From contig NZ_FCNV02000010.1 in the NCBI RefSeq assembly GCF_001544615.1, forward strand, positions 124,001-188,000: 64,000 nucleotides of DNA, in the 5' to 3' direction. Position numbers and translations under genes: made by a program. This DNA comes from Caballeronia concitans (GTDB lineage Bacteria > Pseudomonadota > Gammaproteobacteria > Burkholderiales > Burkholderiaceae). Shown in pieces: positions 1 through 9,590 of this stretch. The stretch's first letter is position 1; each line of letters starts with the position of its first letter. The notes beneath the pieces are model-generated. The model was not told where the DNA came from and did not search any database. It saw only the letters and a list, made by a program, of their open reading frames with translations.

Positions 1-742
1 CCTGCAACGCGCGTACGACCAGTTGATTCACGATGTCGCGCTGCAGAACCTGCCGGTCGTGTTCGCAATCGACCGCGCGGGTCTCGTCGGCGCGGACGGC
101 GCGACGCACGCGGGCAATTACGACCTCGCGTTCTTGCGCTGCATCCCGAACATGACGGTGATGGCCGCGTCCGACGAAAACGAATGCCGCCAGATGCTTT
201 ACACCGCGCTGCAGCAGCCGAATCCGACGGCCGTGCGTTATCCGCGCGGCGCGGGCACGGGCGTGGCCACGGTCAAGCAGATGACCGCGCTTCCGGTCGG
301 CAAGGGCGAAATTCGCCGGGAATCGTCGCAGAAGCTGGGCTCGGGCAAGCGAATCGCGATTTGCGCGTTCGGCACGATGGTCGCGCCGTCGCTCGCCGCC
401 GCCGACGAGCTCGATCTCACCGTCGCCAACATGCGTTTCGTGAAGCCGATCGACGCCGATCTGCTGCGCGAACTCGCTGCAACGCACGACGCCATCGTGA
501 CCATCGAGGAAGGCTCGATCATGGGCGGCGCGGGTTCGGCCTGCGTCGAGGCGTTGCTGGCGAGCGGCGTCGTCAAGCCGGTGTTGCAACTGGGCTTGCC
601 TGACGTTTTCATCGATCACGGCGATCCCGCCAAGCTGCTCGCGAGCGTCGGCCTCGACGCAGCCGGCATCGCGCGTTCGATCCGCGAGCGTTTCCTCGCC
701 GCCGTCGAAAGCGCGGGCAAGCTGACCAAGCGCGTCGCCTGA
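1..742 (+). CDS. dxs: 1-deoxy-D-xylulose-5-phosphate synthase, C-terminal part
   Basis: The gene enters from the left edge already in frame (first full codon at position 2) and ends with TGA at 740-742, so about 246 of the usual ~620-640 residues are visible. DXS condenses pyruvate and glyceraldehyde-3-phosphate to DXP in the MEP isoprenoid pathway, using thiamine diphosphate. The visible part holds the end of the transketolase pyrimidine-binding domain ([23 protein letters not shown]) and the C-terminal transketolase domain ([15 protein letters not shown]). These stretches are typical of DXS. It reads toward folE2 with a 174-bp gap. Confidence 0.95.
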   Translation, partial: LQRAYDQLIHDVALQNLPVVFAIDRAGLVGADGATHAGNYDLAFLRCIPNMTVMAASDENECRQMLYTALQQPNPTAVRYPRGAGTGVATVKQMTALPVGKGEIRRESSQKLGSGKRIAICAFGTMVAPSLAAADELDLTVANMRFVKPIDADLLRELAATHDAIVTIEEGSIMGGAGSACVEALLASGVVKPVLQLGLPDVFIDHGDPAKLLASVGLDAAGIARSIRERFLAAVESAGKLTKRVA

Positions 743-916
743 CGCGATTCTCGCTGGGCCGGGCGCGCTCGAGGTAGCCGCGCGCCTGGGCTGGCGTCAC
801 CACGCGGCGCGGGTTTCGACTCGCGCCGCGTGCGTTTCACCGCAGATCACCGCTTACCACCGCAGACCATCGTTAGCGTCGTGCCGTCGCGCGCCCGGCG
901 TACAAGGACATAAGAA

Positions 917-1714
917 ATGAACCAGATGAATCCCGCCTTCGTGATGCCCGATGTTCAGAGCACGCCGGATACGCGCCAGATCGCGATTGCGCGCGTCGGC
1001 GTGAAGGGCGTGCGGCATCCGCTGTCGGTGCGGACGGCGAGCGGCGTGCAGCCGAGCGTCGGCGTGTGGAATCTCGACGTGCATCTGCCGGCCGAGCAGA
1101 AGGGCACGCATATGTCGCGCTTCGTCGCGTTGCTCGAAGAACACCGCGAACCGCTCGATCAGGCCGCGCTGCGCACCATGCTCGCCGCGATGCTGACGAA
1201 GCTCGAAGCGCATTCCGGCCGCATCGAAGTGAGCCTGCCGTACTTCGTCATGAAGACCGCGCCGATCTCGGGCGTGCAGAGCCTGCTCGATTACGAGGCG
1301 ACGTTCATCGCGGAGAAGCGCGACGGCGAAACGCGTCTGTCGCTGAAAGTGCTCGTGCCGGTGACGAGCCTGTGTCCGTGCTCGAAGAAGATTTCGCAGT
1401 ACGGCGCGCACAACCAGCGTTCGCACGTGACGATCACGGCGGAGCTGGCCGGCGATGTCGCGGTGGAAGAGCTGGTGCGGATCGCGGAAGAAGAGGCGTC
1501 GTGCGAGCTGTGGGGCTTGCTGAAGCGCCCGGACGAGAAGTTCGTGACCGAGCGGGCGTATGAAAATCCGAAGTTCGTCGAAGACCTCGTGCGCGATATC
1601 GCGGCGCGGCTGAACGCGGATGATCGCATCGTCGCGTACGTGCTCGAAGCGGAGAACTTCGAGTCGATCCATAATCACAGCGCGTATGCGGTGATCGAGC
1701 GGGACAAGCGCTGA
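917..1714 (+). CDS. folE2: GTP cyclohydrolase I type IB (FolE2)
   Basis: This 265-residue protein matches the zinc-independent FolE2 family, which converts GTP to 7,8-dihydroneopterin triphosphate at the head of folate synthesis. The diagnostic Cys-containing segment [10 protein letters not shown] followed by [10 protein letters not shown] is present, as are the N-terminal VGVKGVRHP and the C-terminal [13 protein letters not shown] stretches. Length is normal. The ATG follows AAGGA with about 8 bases of spacing. An intrinsic terminator lies 28 bp downstream, and the next gene is convergent. Confidence 0.95.
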   Translation: MNQMNPAFVMPDVQSTPDTRQIAIARVGVKGVRHPLSVRTASGVQPSVGVWNLDVHLPAEQKGTHMSRFVALLEEHREPLDQAALRTMLAAMLTKLEAHSGRIEVSLPYFVMKTAPISGVQSLLDYEATFIAEKRDGETRLSLKVLVPVTSLCPCSKKISQYGAHNQRSHVTITAELAGDVAVEELVRIAEEEASCELWGLLKRPDEKFVTERAYENPKFVEDLVRDIAARLNADDRIVAYVLEAENFESIHNHSAYAVIERDKR

Positions 1715-1741
1715 GCTTTTCGCCTTCCGAGCCGAACGAAG

Positions 1742-1766
1742 AACCGGTCCACGCGACCGGTTTTTT
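1742..1766. terminator. Intrinsic terminator between convergent folE2 and lysR
   Basis: The inverted repeat AACCGGTC / GACCGGTT (8 bp, 5-base loop CACGC) is followed by TTTT on the plus strand. It sits between folE2 and the convergent LysR gene. The plus-strand T-run makes it a folE2 terminator, and the AAC start of the stem gives little U-run for the opposite direction. Confidence 0.8.
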
Positions 1767-2662
1767 CATGCGAACGCCGGTTGCGCCGACGCATGCGCTT
1801 CGCGCACCGAATCGATCACGAGCGACGCCAGCCGCTCGACCGGCGCCGAACCGCCCGCCGACGCGCGATGCAGCGCGAGCGGAATCGAAGGCAGCGGTGG
1901 CAAGCCGGATTCGCTTTCGTCGAGCGCGCGCACGGTCGATGGCAAGCCGTAGCACGTACGCACGGTCACGCCGAGTCCGGCCGCAGCGGCGGCCCACAGT
2001 CCCGCGAGACTCGGACTCGTGAACGCGACGCGCCATTTGATGCCCGCCCGGTCGAGCGCCGCCGCAGCCGCGCTGTGAAAGACGCAAGGACGGTCGAATG
2101 CGATCAGCGGCAGCGGTTCGTTCGCGTCGTGTTGGAACGGCATCGTCGACGGTCCGATCCAGCGCATGCGCGGCGCGGCGATTGGTTCGAATTCCTTCGC
2201 ACCGGCCGACCCCCACACGAGCGCGAGATCGAGTTGTCCCGTTTCGATGCGCTCCAGCAGTTCCGTGTTCCGCGCGACCCGCGCTTCGATTCGCACCTTC
2301 GGATGCGCCCGCGCGAAGCGGCCCAGCACGTCCGGCAGCACGGCTTCGCCGAAATCTTCCTGGAGACCGAGCCGGATCCAGCCTTCCAGATCGACGCCGC
2401 GCACCGCGACCGCCGCTTCATCGTTCAGTTCGACCAGCCGCCGCGCATAGCCGAGCATCACTTCGCCCGCGTCGGTCAGCGCGAGGCCGCGCCCCGACTT
2501 GCGGAACAGTTCGATGCCCGCCTGTTCCTCTAGCTTGCGGATTTGCGCGCTGATCGCCGATGTCGAGCGCCCGACGCGATCCGCCGCCTTCGCGAAGCTG
2601 CCCAGGTCCATGCCCGCAACGAAGCTGCGGAGCACGGCGAGGTCGAACGTAGTCTGGCTCAT
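1766..2662 (-). CDS. LysR-family transcriptional regulator
   Basis: About 298 residues with an N-terminal winged helix-turn-helix (FAKAADRVGRSTSAISAQIR, then LEEQAGIELF) and a C-terminal periplasmic-binding-protein-like effector domain (residues ~90-290). I chose the ATG at 2662 because it has AGGA at a sensible distance; a second ATG nine bases upstream overlaps that Shine-Dalgarno. The gene is divergent from an MFS transporter, and a palindrome typical of a LysR operator lies between them, so it probably regulates that transporter. The effector cannot be read from sequence. Confidence 0.9.
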   Translation of the reverse strand: MSQTTFDLAVLRSFVAGMDLGSFAKAADRVGRSTSAISAQIRKLEEQAGIELFRKSGRGLALTDAGEVMLGYARRLVELNDEAAVAVRGVDLEGWIRLGLQEDFGEAVLPDVLGRFARAHPKVRIEARVARNTELLERIETGQLDLALVWGSAGAKEFEPIAAPRMRWIGPSTMPFQHDANEPLPLIAFDRPCVFHSAAAAALDRAGIKWRVAFTSPSLAGLWAAAAAGLGVTVRTCYGLPSTVRALDESESGLPPLPSIPLALHRASAGGSAPVERLASLVIDSVREAHASAQPAFA

Positions 2663-2676
2663 GGTAATCATCCTGT

Positions 2677-2692
2677 CTTATCGAACGATAAG
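2677..2692. promoter_or_regulatory. 16-bp palindrome, probable LysR operator
   Basis: CTTATCGAACGATAAG is a perfect inverted repeat in the 106-bp divergent intergenic region between the LysR gene and the MFS gene. It contains a T-N11-A core, the classic LysR-type recognition pattern, 15 bp upstream of the LysR start codon. Binding by this regulator is inferred from position and symmetry. Confidence 0.6.
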
Positions 2693-2768
2693 TACGAAAG
2701 TTTTTGATTTTCAGGATGATCGTAAGCCGGCACACTGGCTTCCGTCAAATCAGAAAAGGAACGCAGTC

Positions 2769-3998
2769 ATGGCAACGCCTTTCAGCCTGACGACGCCGGC
2801 GCTCGACCGCGCGCATCGATGGAAAGTGCTCGGTGTCGGCGTCGCGGCGAACGCCAGCTTTTCCGCCGCGGTCGCGGGCATCCCGACGACCGCCGTGTGG
2901 CTGCGCAGCGGCTATCACCTCGGCAACGCGGAGCTTGGGCTCGTGCTCGGCGCGCTCGGATTGGGCGCGGCGGTATCGGAATTGCCGTGGGGCGTGCTGA
3001 CCGACCGATGGGGCGATCGTCGCGTGTTGCTGACCGGCCTCGTTTCGACAGCGATCGCGCTCATCGCGATGAGCCTGTTCGTCGTGCCGTCGATGAACGG
3101 CGATGCGCCCGCGCTCGGGTGGCTCCTCACCGGCCTGTGCGCGCTCGGATTGCTCGGCGGTAGTGTCAACGGGGCGAGCGGGCGCGCGGTGATGGCGTGG
3201 TTCGCGGAAGGCGAGCGCGGCCTCGCGATGAGCATCCGCCAGACTGCCGTGCCGCTGGGCGGCGGAATCGGCGCGGCGCTGCTGCCGTGGCTGGCGTCGT
3301 CGATCGGCTTCGCGGCGGTGTTCGGCGCGCTGGCCGCGATGTGCGCAATCTCCGGCGCGTTCACGTGGCGCTGGCTGCACGAACCGCCTCACGCAAAGCA
3401 GCCGCATCAACACACGCGAGCGGCACCGCTCGGCGACGTGCTCGTCTGGCGGATGGTGCTCGGCATCGGCGTCTTGTGCGTGCCGCAATTCGCGGTGCTG
3501 ACCTTCGCGACGGTCTTTCTCCACGATGCCGGGCGCTTCGGCGTGACGGCCATTAGCACGACGATGGGCGCGCTCCAGCTCGGCGCGATGGTCATGCGCG
3601 TCTGGAGCGGCCGATACACCGACCGGCATGGCAACCGCCGCGCGTATCTGCGCGTCTCGACGTGGATCGCCGTGGCGTCGTTCGTCGCGCTCGCGGCGGC
3701 GACCGCATTCGGCGCGGCCCGCACGCCCGCGCTTCTCGCCGCGATGATCGTCCTCGCGGGCGTGTGCATATCGGCGTGGCATGGCGTCGCGTACACCGAA
3801 CTGGCGACGCTCGCCGGCACCGCGCGCGCCGGCACGGCGCTCGGCATGACGAACACCGCCGTCTACGCCGGCCTTTTTCTCACGCCGATCGCGATTCCGC
3901 ATGTGCTCGCCGCCGGCTCGTGGACGGCCGTGTGGCTCGCGGCGGGCGTGTGCGCGTCGCTCGCGCTGCCATGGTTTCCGAAGCCCGGGCGCCCTTAA
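2769..3998 (+). CDS. Major facilitator superfamily transporter
   Basis: About 409 residues with alternating hydrophobic segments consistent with 12 transmembrane helices. The MFS loop 2-3 signature appears as GVLTDRWGDRRVLL, and a related copy (RYTDRHGNRRAYL) lies in the second half, giving the usual pseudo-twofold layout. The ATG at 2769 follows AAAAGGA; longer in-frame extensions upstream overlap the LysR gene. It is divergent from and probably controlled by the LysR regulator. Substrate is not deducible; the closest general resemblance is to drug or small-anion MFS exporters. Confidence 0.88.
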   Translation: MATPFSLTTPALDRAHRWKVLGVGVAANASFSAAVAGIPTTAVWLRSGYHLGNAELGLVLGALGLGAAVSELPWGVLTDRWGDRRVLLTGLVSTAIALIAMSLFVVPSMNGDAPALGWLLTGLCALGLLGGSVNGASGRAVMAWFAEGERGLAMSIRQTAVPLGGGIGAALLPWLASSIGFAAVFGALAAMCAISGAFTWRWLHEPPHAKQPHQHTRAAPLGDVLVWRMVLGIGVLCVPQFAVLTFATVFLHDAGRFGVTAISTTMGALQLGAMVMRVWSGRYTDRHGNRRAYLRVSTWIAVASFVALAAATAFGAARTPALLAAMIVLAGVCISAWHGVAYTELATLAGTARAGTALGMTNTAVYAGLFLTPIAIPHVLAAGSWTAVWLAAGVCASLALPWFPKPGRP

Positions 3999-4033
3999 AC
4001 TGCCCGTCTCGAACAACGACGCGGAGCGCGCGC

Positions 4034-4660
4034 ATGATCCTGATCGGCCAATACGATTCCCCTTTCGTGCGACGCGTGGCCATCGCGTTGAGTCTGTACG
4101 GCATCGCGTTCGAGCATCGTCCGTGGTCCGTTTTCCGCGATGCCGACAAGATCGCGCCGTTCAATCCGCTCATCCGCGTGCCGACGCTCGTGCTCGATTC
4201 CGGCGACGTGCTGATCGAAAGCGCGATGATTCTCGACTATCTCGACGAGCAAGCGGGAGCTGCGCAGGCGCTGATCGCATCGGAAGGAGACGAGCGGCGC
4301 GAAGCGCTGAAAATATGCGCGCTCGCGACCGGTTTCGCCGACAAGGCCGTCGCGCTCGTCTACGAACGCGTGCTGCATAAGGAGACGTCGCAGGCGTGGG
4401 TGAGTCGTTGCACGGGTCAGGTCGAGCGCGTGCTGGATGCGCTCGAAGCCGACCGCGCCGCGCGTCCTTCGCCCTTCTGGTTCGGCGACGCGATCGGTCA
4501 CGCGGACATCGCCGTGGCATGCGCGCTGCGTTTCGCGCGCGAGGCGCATGCGCCGATTTTCGCGGGCGCGCGCTGGCCGGCGCTGATCGCGCATGGCGAC
4601 CGCTGCGAGGCGCTCGACGTGTTTCAGTCGATCGTGCAGCCGTTCAATCCGCCGAAGTGA
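4034..4660 (+). CDS. Glutathione S-transferase family protein
   Basis: A 208-residue protein with the thioredoxin-fold N-terminal GST domain (MILIGQYDSPFVRRVAIAL, then RVPTLVLDSGDVLIESAMIL, the glutathione-contacting cis-Pro and E-S/T motif) and an all-helical C-terminal domain. Length is normal. It starts 35 bp after the MFS stop and ends 6 bp before the convergent tsaD stop. No strong Shine-Dalgarno is seen (GGAGCGCGCGC before ATG). The physiological substrate is unknown. Confidence 0.88.
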   Translation: MILIGQYDSPFVRRVAIALSLYGIAFEHRPWSVFRDADKIAPFNPLIRVPTLVLDSGDVLIESAMILDYLDEQAGAAQALIASEGDERREALKICALATGFADKAVALVYERVLHKETSQAWVSRCTGQVERVLDALEADRAARPSPFWFGDAIGHADIAVACALRFAREAHAPIFAGARWPALIAHGDRCEALDVFQSIVQPFNPPK

Positions 4661-4666
4661 GAGCGA

Positions 4667-5695
4667 TCAGGCGCGCGCGAGTGAGGTCAAATCCCAGCGC
4701 GGCTTCACGGTGAACGCGTAGTCGCGCACGGCCTGCTCGGGCCAGCGCGCGAGCCGCAGCGCGCCCGCGAGCGCGATCATCGCGCCGTTGTCGGTGCAGA
4801 GCGACAAATCGGGATAGTGGACATCGAAGCGCCGCTTCTTCGCCGCCGCCGACAGCGCCTCGCGCAATTGCCGGTTCGCGCCGACGCCGCCCGCGACGAC
4901 CAGCCGCTTCAGCCCCGTCTTCTTGAGCGCCGCGAGCGATTTCGCGACGAGCACGTCCACCGCGGCATCGACGAAACCGCGCGCCAGATCCGCCTTCGCC
5001 TGCTCGCAGACGTTCGCGCCGAGCTTGCGGCTGTGCGTCAGCACGGCGGTTTTCAGGCCGCTGAAGCTGAAATCGAGATCGCCGGAATGGAGCATGGGGC
5101 GCGGCAGCGCGACCGCGCCCGGCGTGCCGAATTCCGCCAGCCGCGAGACTTCCGGCCCGCCCGGATAGCCGAGGCCGAGCAGCTTCGCGGTCTTGTCGAA
5201 GGCTTCGCCGGCGGCGTCGTCGAGCGTTTCGCCGAGCGTCTCGTAGACGCCCACGTCGGTCACGCGCATCAACTGCGTGTGTCCGCCCGACACGAGCAGC
5301 GCGACGAACGGAAACGGCGGCGGCGCGTCGACGAGAAGCGGCGAGAGCAGATGACCTTCGAGATGATGGATGCCGACCGTCGGCTTGTCCCACGCCATCG
5401 CGAGCGCGTTGGCGATACTCGCGCCGACGAGCAGCGCGCCCGCGAGCCCCGGCCCTTGCGTGAACGCGATGGCGTCAATATCGGCGCGCGCCACCTTCGC
5501 TTCGCCCATCACCTGTTCGAGCAGCGGCAGCGCCCGGCGGATGTGGTCGCGCGAAGCGAGTTCCGGCACGACGCCGCCGTACTCGCGATGCATCGCGATC
5601 TGCGAATGCAGCGCATGCGAAAGCAGGCCGCGCCCGGTGTCGTAGAGGGCGAGGCCGGTTTCGTCGCAGGAACTTTCGATGCCGAGAACGAGCAT
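4667..5695 (-). CDS. tsaD: tRNA N6-threonylcarbamoyladenosine transferase
   Basis: The 342-residue TsaD/Gcp/Kae1 protein transfers the threonylcarbamoyl group to A37 of ANN-decoding tRNAs, working with TsaB, TsaC and TsaE. The N-terminus [16 protein letters not shown] is the ASKHA ATPase phosphate-1 motif. The metal-binding motif [16 protein letters not shown] and the later GHTQL and [10 protein letters not shown] segments are all present. Length is normal. It is divergent from the flavoprotein gene at 5758. Confidence 0.96.
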   Translation of the reverse strand: MLVLGIESSCDETGLALYDTGRGLLSHALHSQIAMHREYGGVVPELASRDHIRRALPLLEQVMGEAKVARADIDAIAFTQGPGLAGALLVGASIANALAMAWDKPTVGIHHLEGHLLSPLLVDAPPPFPFVALLVSGGHTQLMRVTDVGVYETLGETLDDAAGEAFDKTAKLLGLGYPGGPEVSRLAEFGTPGAVALPRPMLHSGDLDFSFSGLKTAVLTHSRKLGANVCEQAKADLARGFVDAAVDVLVAKSLAALKKTGLKRLVVAGGVGANRQLREALSAAAKKRRFDVHYPDLSLCTDNGAMIALAGALRLARWPEQAVRDYAFTVKPRWDLTSLARA

Positions 5696-5757
5696 GGTGA
5701 AGGGCGTCGGAGGGTAACGGGAAAGTATACCAGCGGGCGCCAGTTACAATGCGCGGC

Positions 5758-6984
5758 ATGGAATCCTTCGATATCGCCGTCATCGGCGCGGGCGCGGCCG
5801 GGATGATGTGCGCGGCCGTCGCGGCACAGGCGGGCCGGCGCGTCGTGCTCATCGACCACGCCGAGCGCCTCGCCGAAAAAATCCGCATCTCCGGCGGCGG
5901 CCGCTGCAACTTCACCAATATCAACGCTCAGCCGGCGAACTTTCTGTCGGCGAATCCGCATTTTTGCCGCTCCGCGCTCGCCCGCTACACGCCGCGCGAT
6001 TTTCTCGCGCTGCTCAAGCAGTACCGCGTGAAATGGCACGAGAAGCACAAGGGCCAGCTCTTTTGCGACGATTCGAGCGACACAGTCATTGACGTGCTGC
6101 GCAGCGAGTGCGATGCCGGCGGCGTCGCGTGGCGCCGTCCGGTGAGCGTGCACGCGATCCGTCACGACGGCGCGCGCTTCACGCTCGATACGACCGCAGG
6201 CGCGATCGGCGCTACGGCGCTGGTGATCGCGACCGGCGGGCTGTCGATCCCGAAGATCGGCGCGACGGACTTCGGCTATCGCGTGGCGAAGCAGTTCGGG
6301 CACAAGCTCGTCGATACGCGGCCCGCGCTCGTGCCGCTGACCTTCACTTCCGCCGACTGGGCGCCGTTCGCCGCGCTTTCCGGGCTTTCGCTGCCGGTTC
6401 GCATCGGCACGGGCAAGGGCAAGACGCGCGGTGAGTTCGATGAAGACTTGCTGCTCACGCATCGCGGGCTGTCGGGGCCGGGCGTGCTGCAGATTTCGAG
6501 CTACTGGAACACGTCCGAGCCGATTCACGTGAATCTGCTGCCCGATCTCGACGCCACCGAACTTCTGCTCGACGCGAAAGCGGGCTCGAAGAAGCAGATC
6601 GGCAATTTTCTGACGGAGCATCTGCCCGCGCGGCTCGCGCACGCGTGGCTCGACGCGCAGCGCGTCCCGGTCGATGCGCGCCTCGCCGATCTTCCGGATC
6701 GCACGCTGAAGGCGATCGGAGCGTCCCTGTCCGGCTGGTCGCTGACGCCGGGCGGCACCGAAGGCTATCGCAAGGCCGAAGTCACGCGCGGTGGCGTCGA
6801 TACGCGCGAACTGTCGTCGGCCACGATGATGAGCGAGCGCGTCGCGGGACTGTATTTCGTCGGCGAAGCGGTGGACGTCACCGGCTGGCTCGGCGGCTAC
6901 AACTTCCAGTGGGCGTGGGCGTCCGGCGTCGCGGCGGGGAAGGCGGCGGCCGAGTACGCACACGGCACCGCGAAAGTGGCCTGA
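5758..6984 (+). CDS. BaiN/HI0933-family NAD(P)/FAD-dependent oxidoreductase
   Basis: About 408 residues beginning with a Rossmann dinucleotide-binding motif (DIAVIGAGAAGMMCA) and carrying the family signatures KIRISGGGRCNFTN, LLLTHRGLSGPGVLQIS and the C-terminal GGVDTRELSS with GLYFVGEAVDVTGWLGGYNFQ. An ATG nine bases upstream (5749) is also in frame; 5758 was chosen because it leaves the usual short N-terminus before the first beta strand. Neither start has a clear Shine-Dalgarno. The physiological reaction is not established for most members. Confidence 0.9.
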   Translation: MESFDIAVIGAGAAGMMCAAVAAQAGRRVVLIDHAERLAEKIRISGGGRCNFTNINAQPANFLSANPHFCRSALARYTPRDFLALLKQYRVKWHEKHKGQLFCDDSSDTVIDVLRSECDAGGVAWRRPVSVHAIRHDGARFTLDTTAGAIGATALVIATGGLSIPKIGATDFGYRVAKQFGHKLVDTRPALVPLTFTSADWAPFAALSGLSLPVRIGTGKGKTRGEFDEDLLLTHRGLSGPGVLQISSYWNTSEPIHVNLLPDLDATELLLDAKAGSKKQIGNFLTEHLPARLAHAWLDAQRVPVDARLADLPDRTLKAIGASLSGWSLTPGGTEGYRKAEVTRGGVDTRELSSATMMSERVAGLYFVGEAVDVTGWLGGYNFQWAWASGVAAGKAAAEYAHGTAKVA

Positions 6985-7241
6985 ATCCGCGCGTTCGCCG
7001 GAATTCCCCGGTCTCGGAACGCGGACCCGTTTGCTATACTCGGACGGTCATCGGAGGAATTCCGTGCGCGTTCAGCGCCGCTCCTTCGCTCTGGCTGGCG
7101 TTACGGCGGCGCGCATCGCTCGGAGTTCACTACGACTCACTACAGTCCCGCTTGAGGAGGCGTTCCCCAAGCGGGTTTTTGCTTTCGCGGCGCGGTCGAA
7201 CGTCGGTCGGATTTCCATTTCGCAATTGCACCGGGTGAACG
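6985..7241 (+). other. Gene-free leader with -10 box, SD-like site and terminator before yqeY
   Basis: No convincing gene is seen. TATACT at 7035-7040 resembles a -10 box. GGAGGA at 7053-7058 precedes GTG at 7064, but that frame runs into yqeY out of phase and has no recognisable protein. An intrinsic terminator follows at 7147-7180. Many proteobacteria have rpsU here (rpsU-dnaG-rpoD operon), but I could not read an S21 protein. The stretch may be a leader or small RNA. Confidence 0.4.
7147..7180 (+). terminator. Intrinsic terminator upstream of yqeY
   Basis: CCCGCTTG pairs with CAAGCGGG across a 13-base loop and is followed by TTTTT. It would end a short transcript starting near the -10-like TATACT at 7035, before the yqeY coding region. 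Confidence 0.75.
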
Positions 7242-7688
7242 ATGAGCCTCAAAGACCAGATCAACGACGACATGAAGACCGCCATGCGCGCGCGCGAAAC
7301 CGAGCGCCTCGGCACCATTCGCCTGCTGCTCGCCGCGATCAAGCAGCGCGAAGTCGACGATCGCGTGACGCTCGACGATGCCGCCGTAACCGCCGTCGTC
7401 GACAAGATGATCAAGCAGCGCAAGGACTCGATTAGCCAGTTCGAGTCCGCGGGCCGCACCGATCTCGCCGACAAGGAAAAGGCGGAGTTGGCCATTCTGT
7501 CCGCGTACATGCCCGAGCAGCTTTCCGCCGACGCCATCGCCGCCGAAGTGCAGGCCGCGATCGCCGCGACGGGTGCCGCCGGTCCGCAGGACATGGGCAA
7601 GGTGATGGGCGTGCTCAAGCCGAAACTCGCGGGCAAGGCGGACATGACCGCCGTGTCGGCGCAGGTGAAGACGGCGCTCGCGAAATAA
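7242..7688 (+). CDS. GatB/YqeY domain-containing protein
   Basis: The 148-residue protein matches stand-alone YqeY along its length (MSLKDQINDDMKTAMRARE, then RLGTIRLLLAAIK, YMPEQLS and DMGKVMGVLKPKL near the C-terminus). The family shares the tail domain of the GatB amidotransferase subunit that contacts tRNA; the function of the free domain is not settled. It sits 19 bp before dnaG, as in many proteobacterial rpsU-yqeY-dnaG-rpoD clusters. Confidence 0.92.
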   Translation: MSLKDQINDDMKTAMRARETERLGTIRLLLAAIKQREVDDRVTLDDAAVTAVVDKMIKQRKDSISQFESAGRTDLADKEKAELAILSAYMPEQLSADAIAAEVQAAIAATGAAGPQDMGKVMGVLKPKLAGKADMTAVSAQVKTALAK

Positions 7689-7707
7689 TCCACGCCGCTG
7701 ACACACG

Positions 7708-9588
7708 GTGATTCCGCACGCATTTCTGCAGGATTTGCTCAACCGCGTCGATATCGTCGACGTGGTGGGCCGCTACGTCCAATTGAAAAAGGGCGGCGCG
7801 AACTTCATGGGCCTGTGCCCGTTCCACAACGAGAAGAGTCCTTCGTTCACGGTCAGCCCGACCAAGCAGTTCTATCACTGCTTCGGCTGCGGCGCGCACG
7901 GCACGGCAATCGGCTTCCTGATGGAACACACGGGGCTGACGTTCCCCGAGGCCGTCAAGGATCTCGCGCAGGGCGCGGGCCTGACCGTGCCGCAGGAGCC
8001 TTCGAATTCGTTCCGGGGCGGCGGAGGCGGCGACAGCGCGCCGAGCAAGGCGGTGAGCACCGCGCTCACGGACGTCATGCAGACCGCCTGCGACTTCTAT
8101 CGCAAGCAGTTGCGCGCCGCGCCCAACGCCATCGCGTATTTGAAGAAGCGCGGGCTGACCGGCGAAATCGCCGCGCGCTTCGGCCTGGGCTACGCGCCCG
8201 ATGGCTGGCAGAACCTCGAAGCCGCGTTCCCCGACTATCGCAACGACAATCTGGTCGAAGCGGGGCTTGTCATCGTCAGCGAGAAGACGGACGCGCAAGG
8301 CCAGGCGCGTCGCTACGACCGCTTCCGCGAACGCGTGATGTTCCCGATTCGCAACGTGAAGGGCAATGTCATCGGTTTCGGCGGACGCGTGCTCGACGGC
8401 GGCGAGCCGAAGTATCTGAATTCGCCCGAGACGCCGCTTTTTAGCAAGGGCAGCGAACTGTACGGCCTGTTCGAAGCGCGCTTGGCCATTCGAGAGCTGG
8501 GCTATGCGCTCGTCGTCGAAGGGTATATGGACGTGGTCGCGCTGGCGCAGCTGGGTTTTGCGAACGCCGTCGCGACGCTCGGCACCGCGTGCACGCCAGT
8601 GCACGTGCAGAAGCTCTTCCGTCAAACAGACACGGTGGTATTCAGCTTCGACGGCGATTCCGCCGGGCGCCGCGCCGCGCGTCGCGCGCTGGAAGCGGCG
8701 CTGCCGCACGCCGCCGACAATCGCACGGTCAAGTTCCTCTTCTTGCCGAAGGAGCACGACCCGGACAGCTACGTCCGCGAGTTCGGCACCGACGGTTTCG
8801 GCGAGCAGGTCGATCGCGCGATGCCCTTGTCGCAATTTCTGCTCAACGAGGTGCTGAACGACAAGGAACTGGAGCAGCCGGAGGGCCGCGCGAAGGCGCT
8901 CTTCGACGCGAAGCCGCTGCTGCAGGCGCTCCCCGCGAACGCGCTGCGGGTGCAAATCCTGCATATGCTCGCGGACCGGCTCGACACACCGTTCACGGAA
9001 ATTGCGGCGCTGTGCGATATCGACTCGCGCGCCGCCGCCGTGGCCCGCGCGTCGGTGCCGAAGAGCGAACGTCGTCGCGTGACGGGCCAGGAGCAGCGCG
9101 CGCTGCGCAATCTGGTGATGTATCCGGGCATCGCGGTATCGCTCGATCAGGAGAGCGAGCGCACGCTCGTGACCATGACCGAGCACGGCGAACTGTTCAG
9201 CGAAGTGATCGGCCACGCGCGCGAACTGGGCGACGCGGCGGAGTTTCAGATGTTGTCCGACGTCTTGAGAAATGCCGCAAATGCGCCCACATACGAGGAT
9301 ATCTTCCAGGAAATTCTCGCCTATGATGAAAACGTGCGCGATCTGCTGCTGCGCGATCCATCCGACGAGGACGCGGCGCAGCGCGTGGAAGAGCAGAAAC
9401 GTCTGCTAGCGGAGGAGTTGCAGGCGACGGTGGTAAAGCTGCGTCACGACACGTATCGGGCGCGGCTGGATCAACTGGCGCGGCAATCGAGCCTGTCGGC
9501 GGAAGAGGTGGCGGAGTTTTCGGATTTGTCGGCGAAAGTCGCGCAGATCAAGGCCGGACGGGCCGCCGGCGCGGATGGCATAAGGTGA
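7708..9588 (+). CDS. dnaG: DNA primase
   Basis: A 626-residue DnaG, which makes RNA primers for replication with the DnaB helicase. The GTG start gives MIPHAFLQDLLNRVDIVDVV. An N-terminal CHC2 zinc finger follows (CPFHNEKSPSF and YHCFGCGAHG), then the catalytic core with the Toprim metal-binding Glu in LVVEGYMDVVAL and the DGD motif FSFDGDSAGRRAARR. The C-terminal DnaB-interacting helical region extends from about residue 450. Length is normal. The rpoD promoter begins two bases after the stop codon. Confidence 0.96.
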   Translation: MIPHAFLQDLLNRVDIVDVVGRYVQLKKGGANFMGLCPFHNEKSPSFTVSPTKQFYHCFGCGAHGTAIGFLMEHTGLTFPEAVKDLAQGAGLTVPQEPSNSFRGGGGGDSAPSKAVSTALTDVMQTACDFYRKQLRAAPNAIAYLKKRGLTGEIAARFGLGYAPDGWQNLEAAFPDYRNDNLVEAGLVIVSEKTDAQGQARRYDRFRERVMFPIRNVKGNVIGFGGRVLDGGEPKYLNSPETPLFSKGSELYGLFEARLAIRELGYALVVEGYMDVVALAQLGFANAVATLGTACTPVHVQKLFRQTDTVVFSFDGDSAGRRAARRALEAALPHAADNRTVKFLFLPKEHDPDSYVREFGTDGFGEQVDRAMPLSQFLLNEVLNDKELEQPEGRAKALFDAKPLLQALPANALRVQILHMLADRLDTPFTEIAALCDIDSRAAAVARASVPKSERRRVTGQEQRALRNLVMYPGIAVSLDQESERTLVTMTEHGELFSEVIGHARELGDAAEFQMLSDVLRNAANAPTYEDIFQEILAYDENVRDLLLRDPSDEDAAQRVEEQKRLLAEELQATVVKLRHDTYRARLDQLARQSSLSAEEVAEFSDLSAKVAQIKAGRAAGADGIR

Positions 9589-9590
9589 AA

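Noticed and set aside
7064-7435. An rpsU-like gene beginning at GTG 7064.
   Set aside because: The frame runs on into yqeY out of phase and the encoded residues do not contain the S21 conserved Arg/Lys-rich pattern.
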